From assembly GCA_903906365.1 (NCBI GenBank), contig CAIVKC010000066.1:1-55741 (forward strand): DNA of 55,741 nt. The letters are read 5' to 3'. Positions 36,704-45,278 of the stretch are shown here, piece by piece. This stretch comes from an uncultured Bacteroidota bacterium (GTDB taxonomy: Bacteria > Bacteroidota > Bacteroidia > Chitinophagales > Chitinophagaceae). The position numbers were made by a program, and so were the translations under genes. Each line of letters begins with the position of its first letter. Within the stretch, counting starts at the first letter, position 1. The notes under the pieces were generated by a model. It was not told the DNA's origin. It searched no databases and worked only from the letters and a program-made list of their open reading frames with translations.

Positions 36704-39700
36704 ATGACGGGGCTTCGGAAAATGGCCCTTGTCTCCCTGATTGTTTTACCGGTGCTGCTGGTGGTCGTTTACGGATTTATGCAAACCCGAAATCAGCAAA
36801 TCAGACAGGTATACGAGGAACGCCAGACCATGGCCACCATGGCAGCCCATATCGTTCACGAAAAGCTGGACCACCTCCATGACATCGGCATTTCCCTGTC
36901 CACCCGGCCGGCCTTTTTGAAGTATTGTGAACAAGGCCGCTGGAAGGAGGCCATTTTGCTGATGAATGACGTACCCGCAGGTTTCCCTTATATCCACCAT
37001 GTTTTAGTGACCGACACCGCCGGCCGGCTGCTGGGGGCCACCCATCCCCATGCGGGGGCAGGGAAGGCCGACCTGTCAGGCCAGGACTGGTACCTGGGGG
37101 TGAAAAAACAATGGCAGCCCTATTTGTCGGGCGTATATCTGGACCCCTCAGACAGCTCAGGACTCCTAATCAGCCTGGCGATTCCCGTAGCAATCAGGCC
37201 AGCCAGACCCTCCTGCATCCTGGTCGTTCAGGCCAGCGTGACCGAACTGCTGGCATGGAATAAAGACATAAAAATTGGCCGAACAGGTTTTATATATATA
37301 GTAGACCAGCAGGGACATCTGGCCGGCGGACCGGAGATGATTTCCAAAGACAGGGTAGTGGACTATTCCAGGGTGCCGGCGGTTCAAAAAGCATTGCAGG
37401 GGCAAACAGGCACCCAGGTGCTGTTTAACCCGGCGATGAAGCAGGAACGGCTTTCTGCCTTTGAACAGGTGGAAGCCTATGGCTGGGCTGTCATCGTGGA
37501 ACAGGAAGCGGGGGCAGCCCTGTCGTTTGGCTATAGCCTGCGCTCCCTCGCCCTGTTTTACGGCTTTGCCCTGCTAGCGGCCCTGTCCTTTGCCTTTGTG
37601 TTTGTCCGGGAGATGAGCCAGCGAAAAGAGTCGGAAAAAAAACTATCCGGGTATGCGGAACTGATCGACCAGGCGCCTGTTCTTGTGCGTGACTTCAGTG
37701 GCCGGATACGGTTTTGGAATAAAGGCATGGAAAAACTCTATGGCTGGACCGCTGGGGAAGCCATCGGACAAAAGGCCTCTGAGGTGTTTTCCTCAGACCC
37801 TTCTATACCCCTGGGTGAAATAGAGGGCGAGTTGCAACAGCACGGTGAATGGCAGGGCAAGCTCCTGCACAGCCGTAAGGACGGAAGCAGGCTGCATGTG
37901 CTTAGTCACTGGTCCTTGCACCGGGATCACCAGGGAAAGCCGGTCTCCATAGTGGAAATGAACCAGGATATCTCCTCACAGATTCAGTCCGAGGAACAGC
38001 TACGCCTATCCGAAGAGAATAACCGCCTGATGATATCCCTTGTGAAAGACTATGCCATTATCAGGCTGGACAATTCCGGAATGGTGGCAAGCTGGAACAT
38101 GGGAGCAGCCATCATGAAAGGTTACAGCCAGGAAGAAATCCTGGGAAAATCTTATGAAATTTTTTACACCCAGGCCGACCGGCTTGCTGGCGTACCCGGT
38201 CAGAACCTGCGTCATGCATTCCAAGAGGGCCGCTATGAAACGGAAGGCTGGCGGGTGCGCCAGGACGGCACCAGATTCTGGGCCAACGTAGTCTATACTG
38301 CCCTGCTGGATGACAAAGGCCATCTCTACGGTTATTCAAAAATCATACGGGACATCACTGAAAAAATGAATTACCAGGAAGACCTGGAATCCCTGAAGCG
38401 TCAGATTGACCAGTCCACCGATGCCATTTATACGGTTGACAATAATACCCTGCTGCGCAGCTGGAACCAGGGCGCCGAACATATGTACGGTTATACCCGG
38501 GAAGAAGCCATTGGAAAAAACCCCAATGACCTGCTGCAAACCGTCCTTCCCTCTCAAAATATCAGGGAGGCCATGGATATCCTTAAACAGCAACACTCCT
38601 GGTCCGGGGAATTGCAAAGGGTCACCAAATCAGGCAAAACCGTCTTTGTCCTGGGCTCTGTAAGCGTCAGCCTAAACCGGGACGGGGAAGTAACCGGCGC
38701 AATTTCGGTCAACATGGACATCACCCGGGAAAAACAGTTAAGAAAGCAGGTGGACCAGCTTGCCCTGCTGATCGATCACTCTACCGATGCCATCATCACC
38801 AGGACGGTGGAGGGACGGATCCTTACCTGGAACAAAGGCGCTGAAAACCTCTTTGGGTACAGCCGGGAGGAAGTGCTCGGCCGTTCGATCCGGGAGCTGC
38901 CTATTAATGACTTTCGTTCAGAGGATTTCAATAGGGTGGAAGCACTGATCAAAGAAAGGGGCCTGTGGCAGGCGGAAATGGATTTTTACCACCGGAATGG
39001 ATCGCATTTTTTTGGCATGGTTACCGGCAACGGCATCAAAAACGAGCAAATGGAAATCGAGGCGTATATCTTCATTTTTCGGGATATCACGCGCCGCAGG
39101 AAACTGGAGGAAGAGCTTCAGTCGCTCAATCAGTCGCTGGAAGAAAAAGTGAAGGCAAGGTCCGAACAGGTCTATAAGAATGAAAAACGCTACCGCGCAC
39201 TGCTTGAAAACAACTATGATATCATTTCCCTGCTTGATCAATCCTTTACCATTTTTTACCGCAGCCCTTCGGCAGAAAGGGTGATGGGTTGGACCAATGA
39301 AGAAATGATTGGCATTCCGGGTACCGCCAAGGTACATCCGGATGACCTGGGGTATACCCGGGAGCAAATCGCTGCGGTCCTGTCCAACCCAGGCAAAAAG
39401 ATCAGGTTGTCGTTTCGCAACAAACACAAAGACGGTCATTTTCTCTGGCTGGAAGGCTCCGTCACCAACCTGCTGGAAGACCCCCATGTACAGGCCATCG
39501 TATTCAATTTTCGTGATATAACCGACACCAGGATGGCGGAGGAAAATCTGCGGGCCAGCGAAGAGCATTACCGCATGCTGGTAGAACAGTCGGTAGATGG
39601 CATTTTCCTATCGGATGCCCGCGGATACTATCTGGATGTCAATTCAGCCGGTTGCCAGATGCTCGGATATGCGGGCAGGGAAGACCTTATTGGAAAAAAC

Positions 39701-41368
39701 ATATCCGACCTCATTATAGAGGCGGAAGCGGAACGCATCCCCCAGGAAATGGCCCGGCTCTCCGGGGGGGCCACGGCCATCTCCGAGTGGCATTTCCGCA
39801 GAAGGGACTCTTCTGTTTTTATCGGGGAAATCATTGCCAGGGCGCTGCCGGATGGCCGCCTGCAAGCCATCCTGCGAGATATTACCGAACGCAAAAAAGC
39901 GGAAACGGCCCTGATACAGAGTGAGCAAAAATACCGGACCTTCATTGAGCGGATCACAGTGGCCTTTATCGCCCTTGACAGAAACTGGTGCTATACTTAC
40001 CTCAATAAACAGGCCGGGGAGCTTATCGGGCTCAATCCGGCCGAACTCATTGGCAAAAATGTCTGGGACATATTCCCGGAAGCCATCGGTTCGCCAACTT
40101 ATATGGGCTTTCACAGGGCGCTAAAGGAGCAGGTCTACGTGACCGTTACCGATTATTTCGAACCCCTTGACCTATGGCAGGAAAATCATATCTACCCATC
40201 TTCCAACGGGCTTTCCGTATTTATCCGCAATATCACAGAAAGCAAAAGGGCTGAGAGGGAACTTAAAGCCATTGAGGAGCAAAGACAGGCCCTGGCTGCG
40301 CGAAACTCCACCATCCTCAATACGCTCCCGGCAAGTATTGCCCTGATCGACCAGTTCGGTTGTATCATTGAGATCAATGAATCCTGGAAGAACTTTATGG
40401 CCGCCAACAGGGATTGGGGCCGTGGCAGCGAGATCGGGGATAATTATAAGGAGAACGCGGCCCAATCGGTTGGACAAAGCCTCCAAGACAGGGAAAAAGT
40501 CACGCGGGGGATTGAAGAAGTGCTGCATGGACGACTGAGAGAATTTGTACATGAGTACCCCTTTCAAAGCAGGGATTTGATAAAATGGTTTCGCATGGTC
40601 GTATCCCCTTTGCGGGAAACCAACCAGGACGGCGCGGTCATCATGCACCTGGACATCACCGAACTCCGGAGGCTGGAGCAGCAGCGTATGGAAAGTAAAA
40701 TGGAAGAACAAAGGAAAATTTCCAGGGCCGTCATCATCGGTCAGGAAAAAGAAAGGAATGCGTTAGCGCAGGAACTCCACGATAATGTTAACCAGATACT
40801 GGCCGGCACCAAACTGTTCCTTTCCATTGCACAAAAAGACCCTGTAAACAGCCGGGAACACATTGGGGCTTCCATGGAAAACCTGCAGGCAGCCATTGAG
40901 GAAAACCGGCGGCTTGCCCACCGCCTTATCACGCCCGACTTTGAAGAAGCAGGGCTGCATGTGCGCCTGGCTAGACTCCAGGCCGTCCTGAAACTTTCGG
41001 GAATACAAACCGTGTTGGACACCAATGGCCTGGATGAAGGAAAACTGAATAATGAGCAAAAGCTGGCTATTTACAGAATCGTGCAGGAGCAAAGCAGCAA
41101 TATCCTTAAGTATGCGAAAGCCACCCTGGTTACCATGGTGCTCAAAACCGAGGAAAACCGGTTTTATATGAAAGTGGCAGATAACGGCCAGGGTGCCCAT
41201 CTGAAGAAAGCATCCGTCGGCATCGGAATGAGAAATATAAAAAACAGGATGGTCCTCCTGCATGGGGAAGTCGATATACAAACCTATCCGGGGCAGGGCT
41301 TTTCCCTTTCAATGGGTTTTCCATTACTGTCACAGCAGACGGCCGGGGTGAATCAGTCCGCGGTGTAA
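36704..41368 (+). CDS. Membrane-bound sensor histidine kinase with eight PAS-like domains
   Basis: A 1554-residue kinase. Transmembrane helices at about 8-25 and 281-301 flank a 255-residue extracytoplasmic Cache-like sensor (KVH-type start, FIYIVDQQGHL at 196-206, YGWAVIVEQE at 259-268). Eight PAS-like domains follow at about 316-425, 440-553, 565-675, 686-797, 830-942, 955-1063, 1078-1180 and 1200-1320, several ending in the typical DIT pattern. A coiled coil joins the fourth and fifth. The kinase core is of the HisKA_3/NarL-partner type: phospho-acceptor His1359 in LAQELHDNVNQ, N-box Asn1466 (RIVQEQSSNILKYAKA) and G-box DNGQG at 1493-1497. No response regulator is adjacent, so it is an orphan. 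The end overlaps the convergent pseudouridine synthase gene by 16 bp. Confidence 0.93.
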   Translation: MTGLRKMALVSLIVLPVLLVVVYGFMQTRNQQIRQVYEERQTMATMAAHIVHEKLDHLHDIGISLSTRPAFLKYCEQGRWKEAILLMNDVPAGFPYIHHVLVTDTAGRLLGATHPHAGAGKADLSGQDWYLGVKKQWQPYLSGVYLDPSDSSGLLISLAIPVAIRPARPSCILVVQASVTELLAWNKDIKIGRTGFIYIVDQQGHLAGGPEMISKDRVVDYSRVPAVQKALQGQTGTQVLFNPAMKQERLSAFEQVEAYGWAVIVEQEAGAALSFGYSLRSLALFYGFALLAALSFAFVFVREMSQRKESEKKLSGYAELIDQAPVLVRDFSGRIRFWNKGMEKLYGWTAGEAIGQKASEVFSSDPSIPLGEIEGELQQHGEWQGKLLHSRKDGSRLHVLSHWSLHRDHQGKPVSIVEMNQDISSQIQSEEQLRLSEENNRLMISLVKDYAIIRLDNSGMVASWNMGAAIMKGYSQEEILGKSYEIFYTQADRLAGVPGQNLRHAFQEGRYETEGWRVRQDGTRFWANVVYTALLDDKGHLYGYSKIIRDITEKMNYQEDLESLKRQIDQSTDAIYTVDNNTLLRSWNQGAEHMYGYTREEAIGKNPNDLLQTVLPSQNIREAMDILKQQHSWSGELQRVTKSGKTVFVLGSVSVSLNRDGEVTGAISVNMDITREKQLRKQVDQLALLIDHSTDAIITRTVEGRILTWNKGAENLFGYSREEVLGRSIRELPINDFRSEDFNRVEALIKERGLWQAEMDFYHRNGSHFFGMVTGNGIKNEQMEIEAYIFIFRDITRRRKLEEELQSLNQSLEEKVKARSEQVYKNEKRYRALLENNYDIISLLDQSFTIFYRSPSAERVMGWTNEEMIGIPGTAKVHPDDLGYTREQIAAVLSNPGKKIRLSFRNKHKDGHFLWLEGSVTNLLEDPHVQAIVFNFRDITDTRMAEENLRASEEHYRMLVEQSVDGIFLSDARGYYLDVNSAGCQMLGYAGREDLIGKNISDLIIEAEAERIPQEMARLSGGATAISEWHFRRRDSSVFIGEIIARALPDGRLQAILRDITERKKAETALIQSEQKYRTFIERITVAFIALDRNWCYTYLNKQAGELIGLNPAELIGKNVWDIFPEAIGSPTYMGFHRALKEQVYVTVTDYFEPLDLWQENHIYPSSNGLSVFIRNITESKRAERELKAIEEQRQALAARNSTILNTLPASIALIDQFGCIIEINESWKNFMAANRDWGRGSEIGDNYKENAAQSVGQSLQDREKVTRGIEEVLHGRLREFVHEYPFQSRDLIKWFRMVVSPLRETNQDGAVIMHLDITELRRLEQQRMESKMEEQRKISRAVIIGQEKERNALAQELHDNVNQILAGTKLFLSIAQKDPVNSREHIGASMENLQAAIEENRRLAHRLITPDFEEAGLHVRLARLQAVLKLSGIQTVLDTNGLDEGKLNNEQKLAIYRIVQEQSSNILKYAKATLVTMVLKTEENRFYMKVADNGQGAHLKKASVGIGMRNIKNRMVLLHGEVDIQTYPGQGFSLSMGFPLLSQQTAGVNQSAV

Positions 41369-41964
41369 TCGATGCCGAGTTTTTCAAAGAATGCGGCCTG
41401 AGGCAGTTCCCTGATTTCCCCGGGAGCCATATCCCCGAGCTGGATGCCTTCAATGGAAATCCTGATCAGCCGCCTGCAGGGGTGATGCAGGGCCTTTACC
41501 ATTTTTCGCACCTGATGAAATTTGCCTTCTGTGAGGGTAAGCACCAGCCAGCTATAGGGAGGAAAAGCCCTTTCCTGATTCCAGTCCCTGAAATAGGTGC
41601 CGGGATCTTCCACCAGATCTGCCAGGCAGGGGCTGGTCCGGTACCATCCGCCGCCCCTGACCCGGATGGGTATTCCCTGGCGCAACTGTTCCAGGCTTTG
41701 AGGGCTAACCGTATTTTTGACCTGGACCAGGTATACTCGCCGGTGTTTTCTTTCCCCCTCAAAGAGCAGCCTGGTTACCTTCTTATCGGTTGACAGCAGC
41801 AGCAGCCCTTCGGAATGATTGTCCAGCCTGCCAATGGCATGCGTACCCGGCGGAAAATCATATCCCAGGTCCCCGAGCAATGCCACCGGATGGGTGCTGA
41901 CAAACTGGGACACCATATTGCATGGCTTGTTGAGGATAAAATATCGGTGAGCGCCGGATTCCAT
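41353..41964 (-). CDS. Pseudouridine synthase (RluE-like, 23S rRNA)
   Basis: A 203-residue RsuA/RluB/E/F-type pseudouridine synthase without an S4 domain. The catalytic Asp lies in the IGRLDNHSEGLLLLS motif (about residues 43-57). Other family marks are YFILNKPCNMVSQF at the N-terminus, KHRRVYLVQV, and GKFHQVRKMVKALHHPCRRLIR near 147-168. Length, lack of S4 and N-terminal sequence resemble E. coli RluE, which modifies 23S rRNA U2457; this target is an inference. Tail-to-tail overlap of 16 bp with the kinase gene. Confidence 0.88.
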   Translation of the reverse strand: MESGAHRYFILNKPCNMVSQFVSTHPVALLGDLGYDFPPGTHAIGRLDNHSEGLLLLSTDKKVTRLLFEGERKHRRVYLVQVKNTVSPQSLEQLRQGIPIRVRGGGWYRTSPCLADLVEDPGTYFRDWNQERAFPPYSWLVLTLTEGKFHQVRKMVKALHHPCRRLIRISIEGIQLGDMAPGEIRELPQAAFFEKLGIDYTAD

Positions 41965-42058
41965 GGATTGTATATCAATAAGAGGGCCGGGTGAAGGTCT
42001 CCCGGCCCTAAAAGCCCGGATGGTCTTCCATCAGGGCCCGGAGTTGTCAAACCCCTTT

Positions 42059-42886
42059 CTACATTCTTACCTGTTTTGCTTTGAGGGCATCCAGAATTTG
42101 CTGCTGTTTGGTGACTTCCTGCTGCTGGGCATCCTGGTCCTTTCGGTTCTGTTCCAGTTCATCGAGGGCCTTTCTCAGCTTTTTCTGCAGGCTGCCCTGG
42201 TCATCGAGGAGCTTATCCATTTTCTTGTGCGCTTTTTTCATGGTCTCGTCATCGGAATGGATATTATCCTGCATCAGGGCCGTTTGTTTGACCTGCTCAT
42301 TTTTGTTGTCGCTGATATCGGACTGCAGGCGGCGGATCTTTTTTTCCAGGCTGGTCTGGTCATCTGCGAGGTTGCTGAGTTTCTTCTGGTTCTTTTTGAC
42401 CAGGTCCTGCTGCCTGGAAACCTCCACATCGGTATTGCGCGCATCGACCACCGGGGTCAGTCTATTCAAAAAGGCTTTGGCTTCCTGGACCTGGGTAGAG
42501 ACCATGGCCGTCCCGCTGCTGTCGCTCAGGCGTTGCAGGATGTCCTGTCCCGACCGGGTGGGGAGCAGGGTAAGGATGGTCACATCCCTTTCCTTTCTTT
42601 TGCGTTCGATCTTAAAATACAGGTCACTGGGTGTATTGTCCGCGGAATCCAGCCGGGCGGACCGGAAAACGGTGAACCCCTTGGAGGAGGATCCCTTATA
42701 ACCCATTTTTCCCATATAATCCTTCAGGGCTGTCTCTACCACATCCTGTGAATAGGGCAGCTCGACCATGGCAGCCGGCTGCAGGGTCTTCTGGTAATCG
42801 ATTTTTCCATCATAGGCCTGTACCTGGGCGTGCACAGATAAGGACAGTCCCAGGGCGGTCAGTAAGAGTAAAAAATAACGCTTCAT
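42059..42886 (-). CDS. Exported coiled-coil protein, unknown function
   Basis: A 275-residue protein. The ATG at 42884-42886 is chosen because it begins a clean signal peptide (MKRYFLLLLTALGLSLSVHA); the frame is open 39 bases further upstream. A small globular part (about 20-145, with VVETALKDYMGKMGYKG and DLYFKIERKRKERDVTILTL) is followed by a long heptad-rich coiled coil (about 150-270, full of K, Q, D and L). I do not recognise a family. The export signal and coil suggest a periplasmic structural or adaptor role. Confidence 0.72.
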   Translation of the reverse strand: MKRYFLLLLTALGLSLSVHAQVQAYDGKIDYQKTLQPAAMVELPYSQDVVETALKDYMGKMGYKGSSSKGFTVFRSARLDSADNTPSDLYFKIERKRKERDVTILTLLPTRSGQDILQRLSDSSGTAMVSTQVQEAKAFLNRLTPVVDARNTDVEVSRQQDLVKKNQKKLSNLADDQTSLEKKIRRLQSDISDNKNEQVKQTALMQDNIHSDDETMKKAHKKMDKLLDDQGSLQKKLRKALDELEQNRKDQDAQQQEVTKQQQILDALKAKQVRM

Positions 42887-42977
42887 AGTAGAATGGTTTA
42901 GGTAACCCGGCAAAATTAAGCACATGGCATTAATTATAGCGTTAATTTCACTTCAATAAATATCCGCCGCCGAAGGT

Positions 42978-42985
42978 TACTTTTG
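42978..42985 (+). promoter_or_regulatory. Probable -7 box of the flippase promoter
   Basis: TACTTTTG matches TAnnTTTG and lies 18 bases before the TTG start codon of the flippase gene. There is no clear -33 TTTG. It supports a short leader and the start at 43004. Confidence 0.4.
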
Positions 42986-43003
42986 CGCATAAAACTGAAT
43001 TGA

Positions 43004-44509
43004 TTGAGCAGTATTAAAAAATTAGCCGGCCAGACCATCTGGTATGGAGCCAGTTCCATCTTTGCCAGGTTACTGAACTACATGCTGACCCCTTACCTGA
43101 CTTTTGCCTTCCGCAAGACCCCGGATTATGGTAAAATGAGCCTGGTATATGCCCTGATTCCTTTCTTATATACCTTGGTTCTCTTTGGTTTTGAAACCGC
43201 CTATTTCCGCTTTATCCAGAAAAAGGAATATGAAAAGGATGTCTATAACACCGTCTCCTCTTCACTGATCATCTCCACGGCTATTTTCACAGTCCTCACC
43301 GTATATTTTAACCACCAGATAGCCGCCTTTATCGGAATCGCCAATCATCCCGAATACATCACCATCAGCGCCTTCATCATTGCTTTTGATGCCATTTCCA
43401 CCCTGCCCTTTGCCAAATTGCGCCATGACGGAAGACCCCGGAAATTTGCCCTGATCCGGGTCTCAGGCATCCTGCTCAACATTGCGCTCACCTTTTTCTT
43501 TCTCTCGGTCTGCCCCGCCCTGTATAAAAAACACCCGGACAGCATTTTGCTGTTCATCTACAGTGCCGGCTTCGGGGTTGGCTATGTGCTGCTGGCCAAC
43601 CTGATACAATCCCTTTTCCAGGTCCTGGCCCTTTCCAGGGAGCTCCTTCAGTTCCGCTGGCGGATCAATGTCAAACTCTGGAAAGAGATCGTCATTTATT
43701 CCCTGCCCCTGACCATCGCAGGCTTTGCCGGCGTGGTCAATGAAACCTTTGACAGGATCATGCTCAAAAAATGGAATTCCTTAAGCGGGGATGCGGCCAT
43801 TATCCAGGTGGGCATATACAGCGCCTGTTATAAACTATCGATTTTGATCAGCCTGTTCGTGCAGGCCTTCCGTATGGGTGCAGAACCCTTTTTTTTCAAG
43901 CAGTCCTCCCAGGAGGATGCTCCCCGTACTTTTGCCAGGGTGATGAAATTTTTTGTAATCGTCATCTGTGTCATGTTCCTGGTGGTGGCCCTGTACCTGG
44001 ACGCCTGGAAGGACCTTTTCATCAAGGACCCCAAAATGTGGGAAGGCCTCAAGGTGGTGCCCATCCTGCTGTTCGCCAATATGTTCCTGGGAATCTATAT
44101 CAACCTGTCCATTTGGTACAAACTGTCCCATAAAACCACGGCCGGGGCTTATATTACCCTGATCGGCGCCGCAATCACGCTGGCCATCAACTATCTTTTC
44201 ATCCCCCGCTTCAGCTATATGGCATGCGCCTGGGCAACCTTCCTGTGCTATGGGACCATGATGGTGATCTCCTACCAGTGGGGGCAGAAATCTTACCGGA
44301 TTCCCTATGCGACCAAAAAACTGGTGGCCTATATGGTGATCGTGGCCATGCTTTACTTCATCCACCATTTCATAACCGGCCTTTTTACCGGGGAAATCTT
44401 CAGCCTTGCCCTGGCCACCCTGCTGACCGCCGGGTATATGCTTTTTGTAGTCCGCATTGAAAAAAAGGAGTTCCAGAAACTGCCATATGTGGGCAAATGG
44501 ATCAGGTAA
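43004..44509 (+). CDS. Oligosaccharide flippase family (Wzx/MATE-like) membrane protein
   Basis: A 501-residue integral membrane protein with about 14 hydrophobic segments, of the polysaccharide-biosynthesis (Wzx/MurJ-MATE) superfamily. The N-terminus SSIKKLAGQTIWYGASSIFA is typical of O-antigen-type flippases; QAFRMGAEPFFFKQS is a recognisable segment in the second half. It should move lipid-linked sugars across the inner membrane. The start codon appears to be TTG (43004-43006); no ATG is available near the N-terminal amphipathic helix. No glycosyltransferase genes lie next to it, so its substrate cannot be inferred. Confidence 0.85.
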   Translation: MSSIKKLAGQTIWYGASSIFARLLNYMLTPYLTFAFRKTPDYGKMSLVYALIPFLYTLVLFGFETAYFRFIQKKEYEKDVYNTVSSSLIISTAIFTVLTVYFNHQIAAFIGIANHPEYITISAFIIAFDAISTLPFAKLRHDGRPRKFALIRVSGILLNIALTFFFLSVCPALYKKHPDSILLFIYSAGFGVGYVLLANLIQSLFQVLALSRELLQFRWRINVKLWKEIVIYSLPLTIAGFAGVVNETFDRIMLKKWNSLSGDAAIIQVGIYSACYKLSILISLFVQAFRMGAEPFFFKQSSQEDAPRTFARVMKFFVIVICVMFLVVALYLDAWKDLFIKDPKMWEGLKVVPILLFANMFLGIYINLSIWYKLSHKTTAGAYITLIGAAITLAINYLFIPRFSYMACAWATFLCYGTMMVISYQWGQKSYRIPYATKKLVAYMVIVAMLYFIHHFITGLFTGEIFSLALATLLTAGYMLFVVRIEKKEFQKLPYVGKWIR

Positions 44510-44561
44510 TCGGCCTGCCATCTACAGGGGCCCGGCATGGCCCAAAAAAACTGGCAGGGAC

Positions 44562-45200
44562 TCAGCGCAAAAAAGGATTATTACTCTTTTCAAATCCGAT
44601 CGTGGTCGGCTCGCCGTGACCCGGGTATACGACTACTTCATCGGGCAGGGAAAAGAGCTGCTCCCTTATACTGCTCAGCAGGGTCTGGTGATCGCCCCCC
44701 GGCAGGTCCGTGCGGCCAATGCCCAGCCGGAAAAGCACATCCCCGCTGATGATGAACTGCTGCTCCCGGCAGTAAAAACAAATATGCCCGGGTGAATGGC
44801 CGGGAGTGAAGCGCACTTCCAGGGTATCGTCCCCGAGCTGCACCAGGTCCCCCGCTTTGAGATAGTGCAGGGGTCCGCGGTAGTTCTCAAAGGGCATGTT
44901 CCAGCGCAGGCCGGCTTCGGCTGCGAAATCAAGCACAATCTTTTCCCGCTCATGGATATGCAGGTCGAGCCCATAGCGTTCATGAATGAATTTATTGCCG
45001 AAAACATGGTCCAGATGACAGTGGGTATTTAACAAAATTTTGGGATACAGGCCGGCGGTATCAAAAAAATCCTCGAGCTGTTTTCTTTCCTGGCCAAAAT
45101 AACAGCCCGGATCGATGATGCAGCAGGCATCCTTCTCATTGTAAAGCACGTATGTGTTCTCCTGGATGGGATTGAATACAAATGATTTTACGGTTAACAT
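44562..45200 (-). CDS. MBL-fold metallo-hydrolase (glyoxalase II-like)
   Basis: A 212-residue metallo-beta-lactamase-fold hydrolase. The zinc motif HxHxDH is seen as THCHLDH (His60, His62, Asp64, His65). Further ligands are in TPGHSPGH, SGDVLF and the terminal VYPGHGEPTTIG. The overall pattern (ENTYVLYNEKDACCIIDPG at the start, GIGRTDLPGGD in the middle) is that of the glyoxalase II-related group, which hydrolyses thioesters such as S-lactoylglutathione or similar. It lies back to back with the large outer-membrane protein gene, 78 bp apart. Confidence 0.9.
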   Translation of the reverse strand: MLTVKSFVFNPIQENTYVLYNEKDACCIIDPGCYFGQERKQLEDFFDTAGLYPKILLNTHCHLDHVFGNKFIHERYGLDLHIHEREKIVLDFAAEAGLRWNMPFENYRGPLHYLKAGDLVQLGDDTLEVRFTPGHSPGHICFYCREQQFIISGDVLFRLGIGRTDLPGGDHQTLLSSIREQLFSLPDEVVVYPGHGEPTTIGFEKSNNPFLR

Positions 45201-45278
45201 TTTAGGACTGTTTTACGTTCAAAATGAATTTCCCCGATAATAGGGATTGTTATAACTTTAAAAATTCAAAGAATAGGT

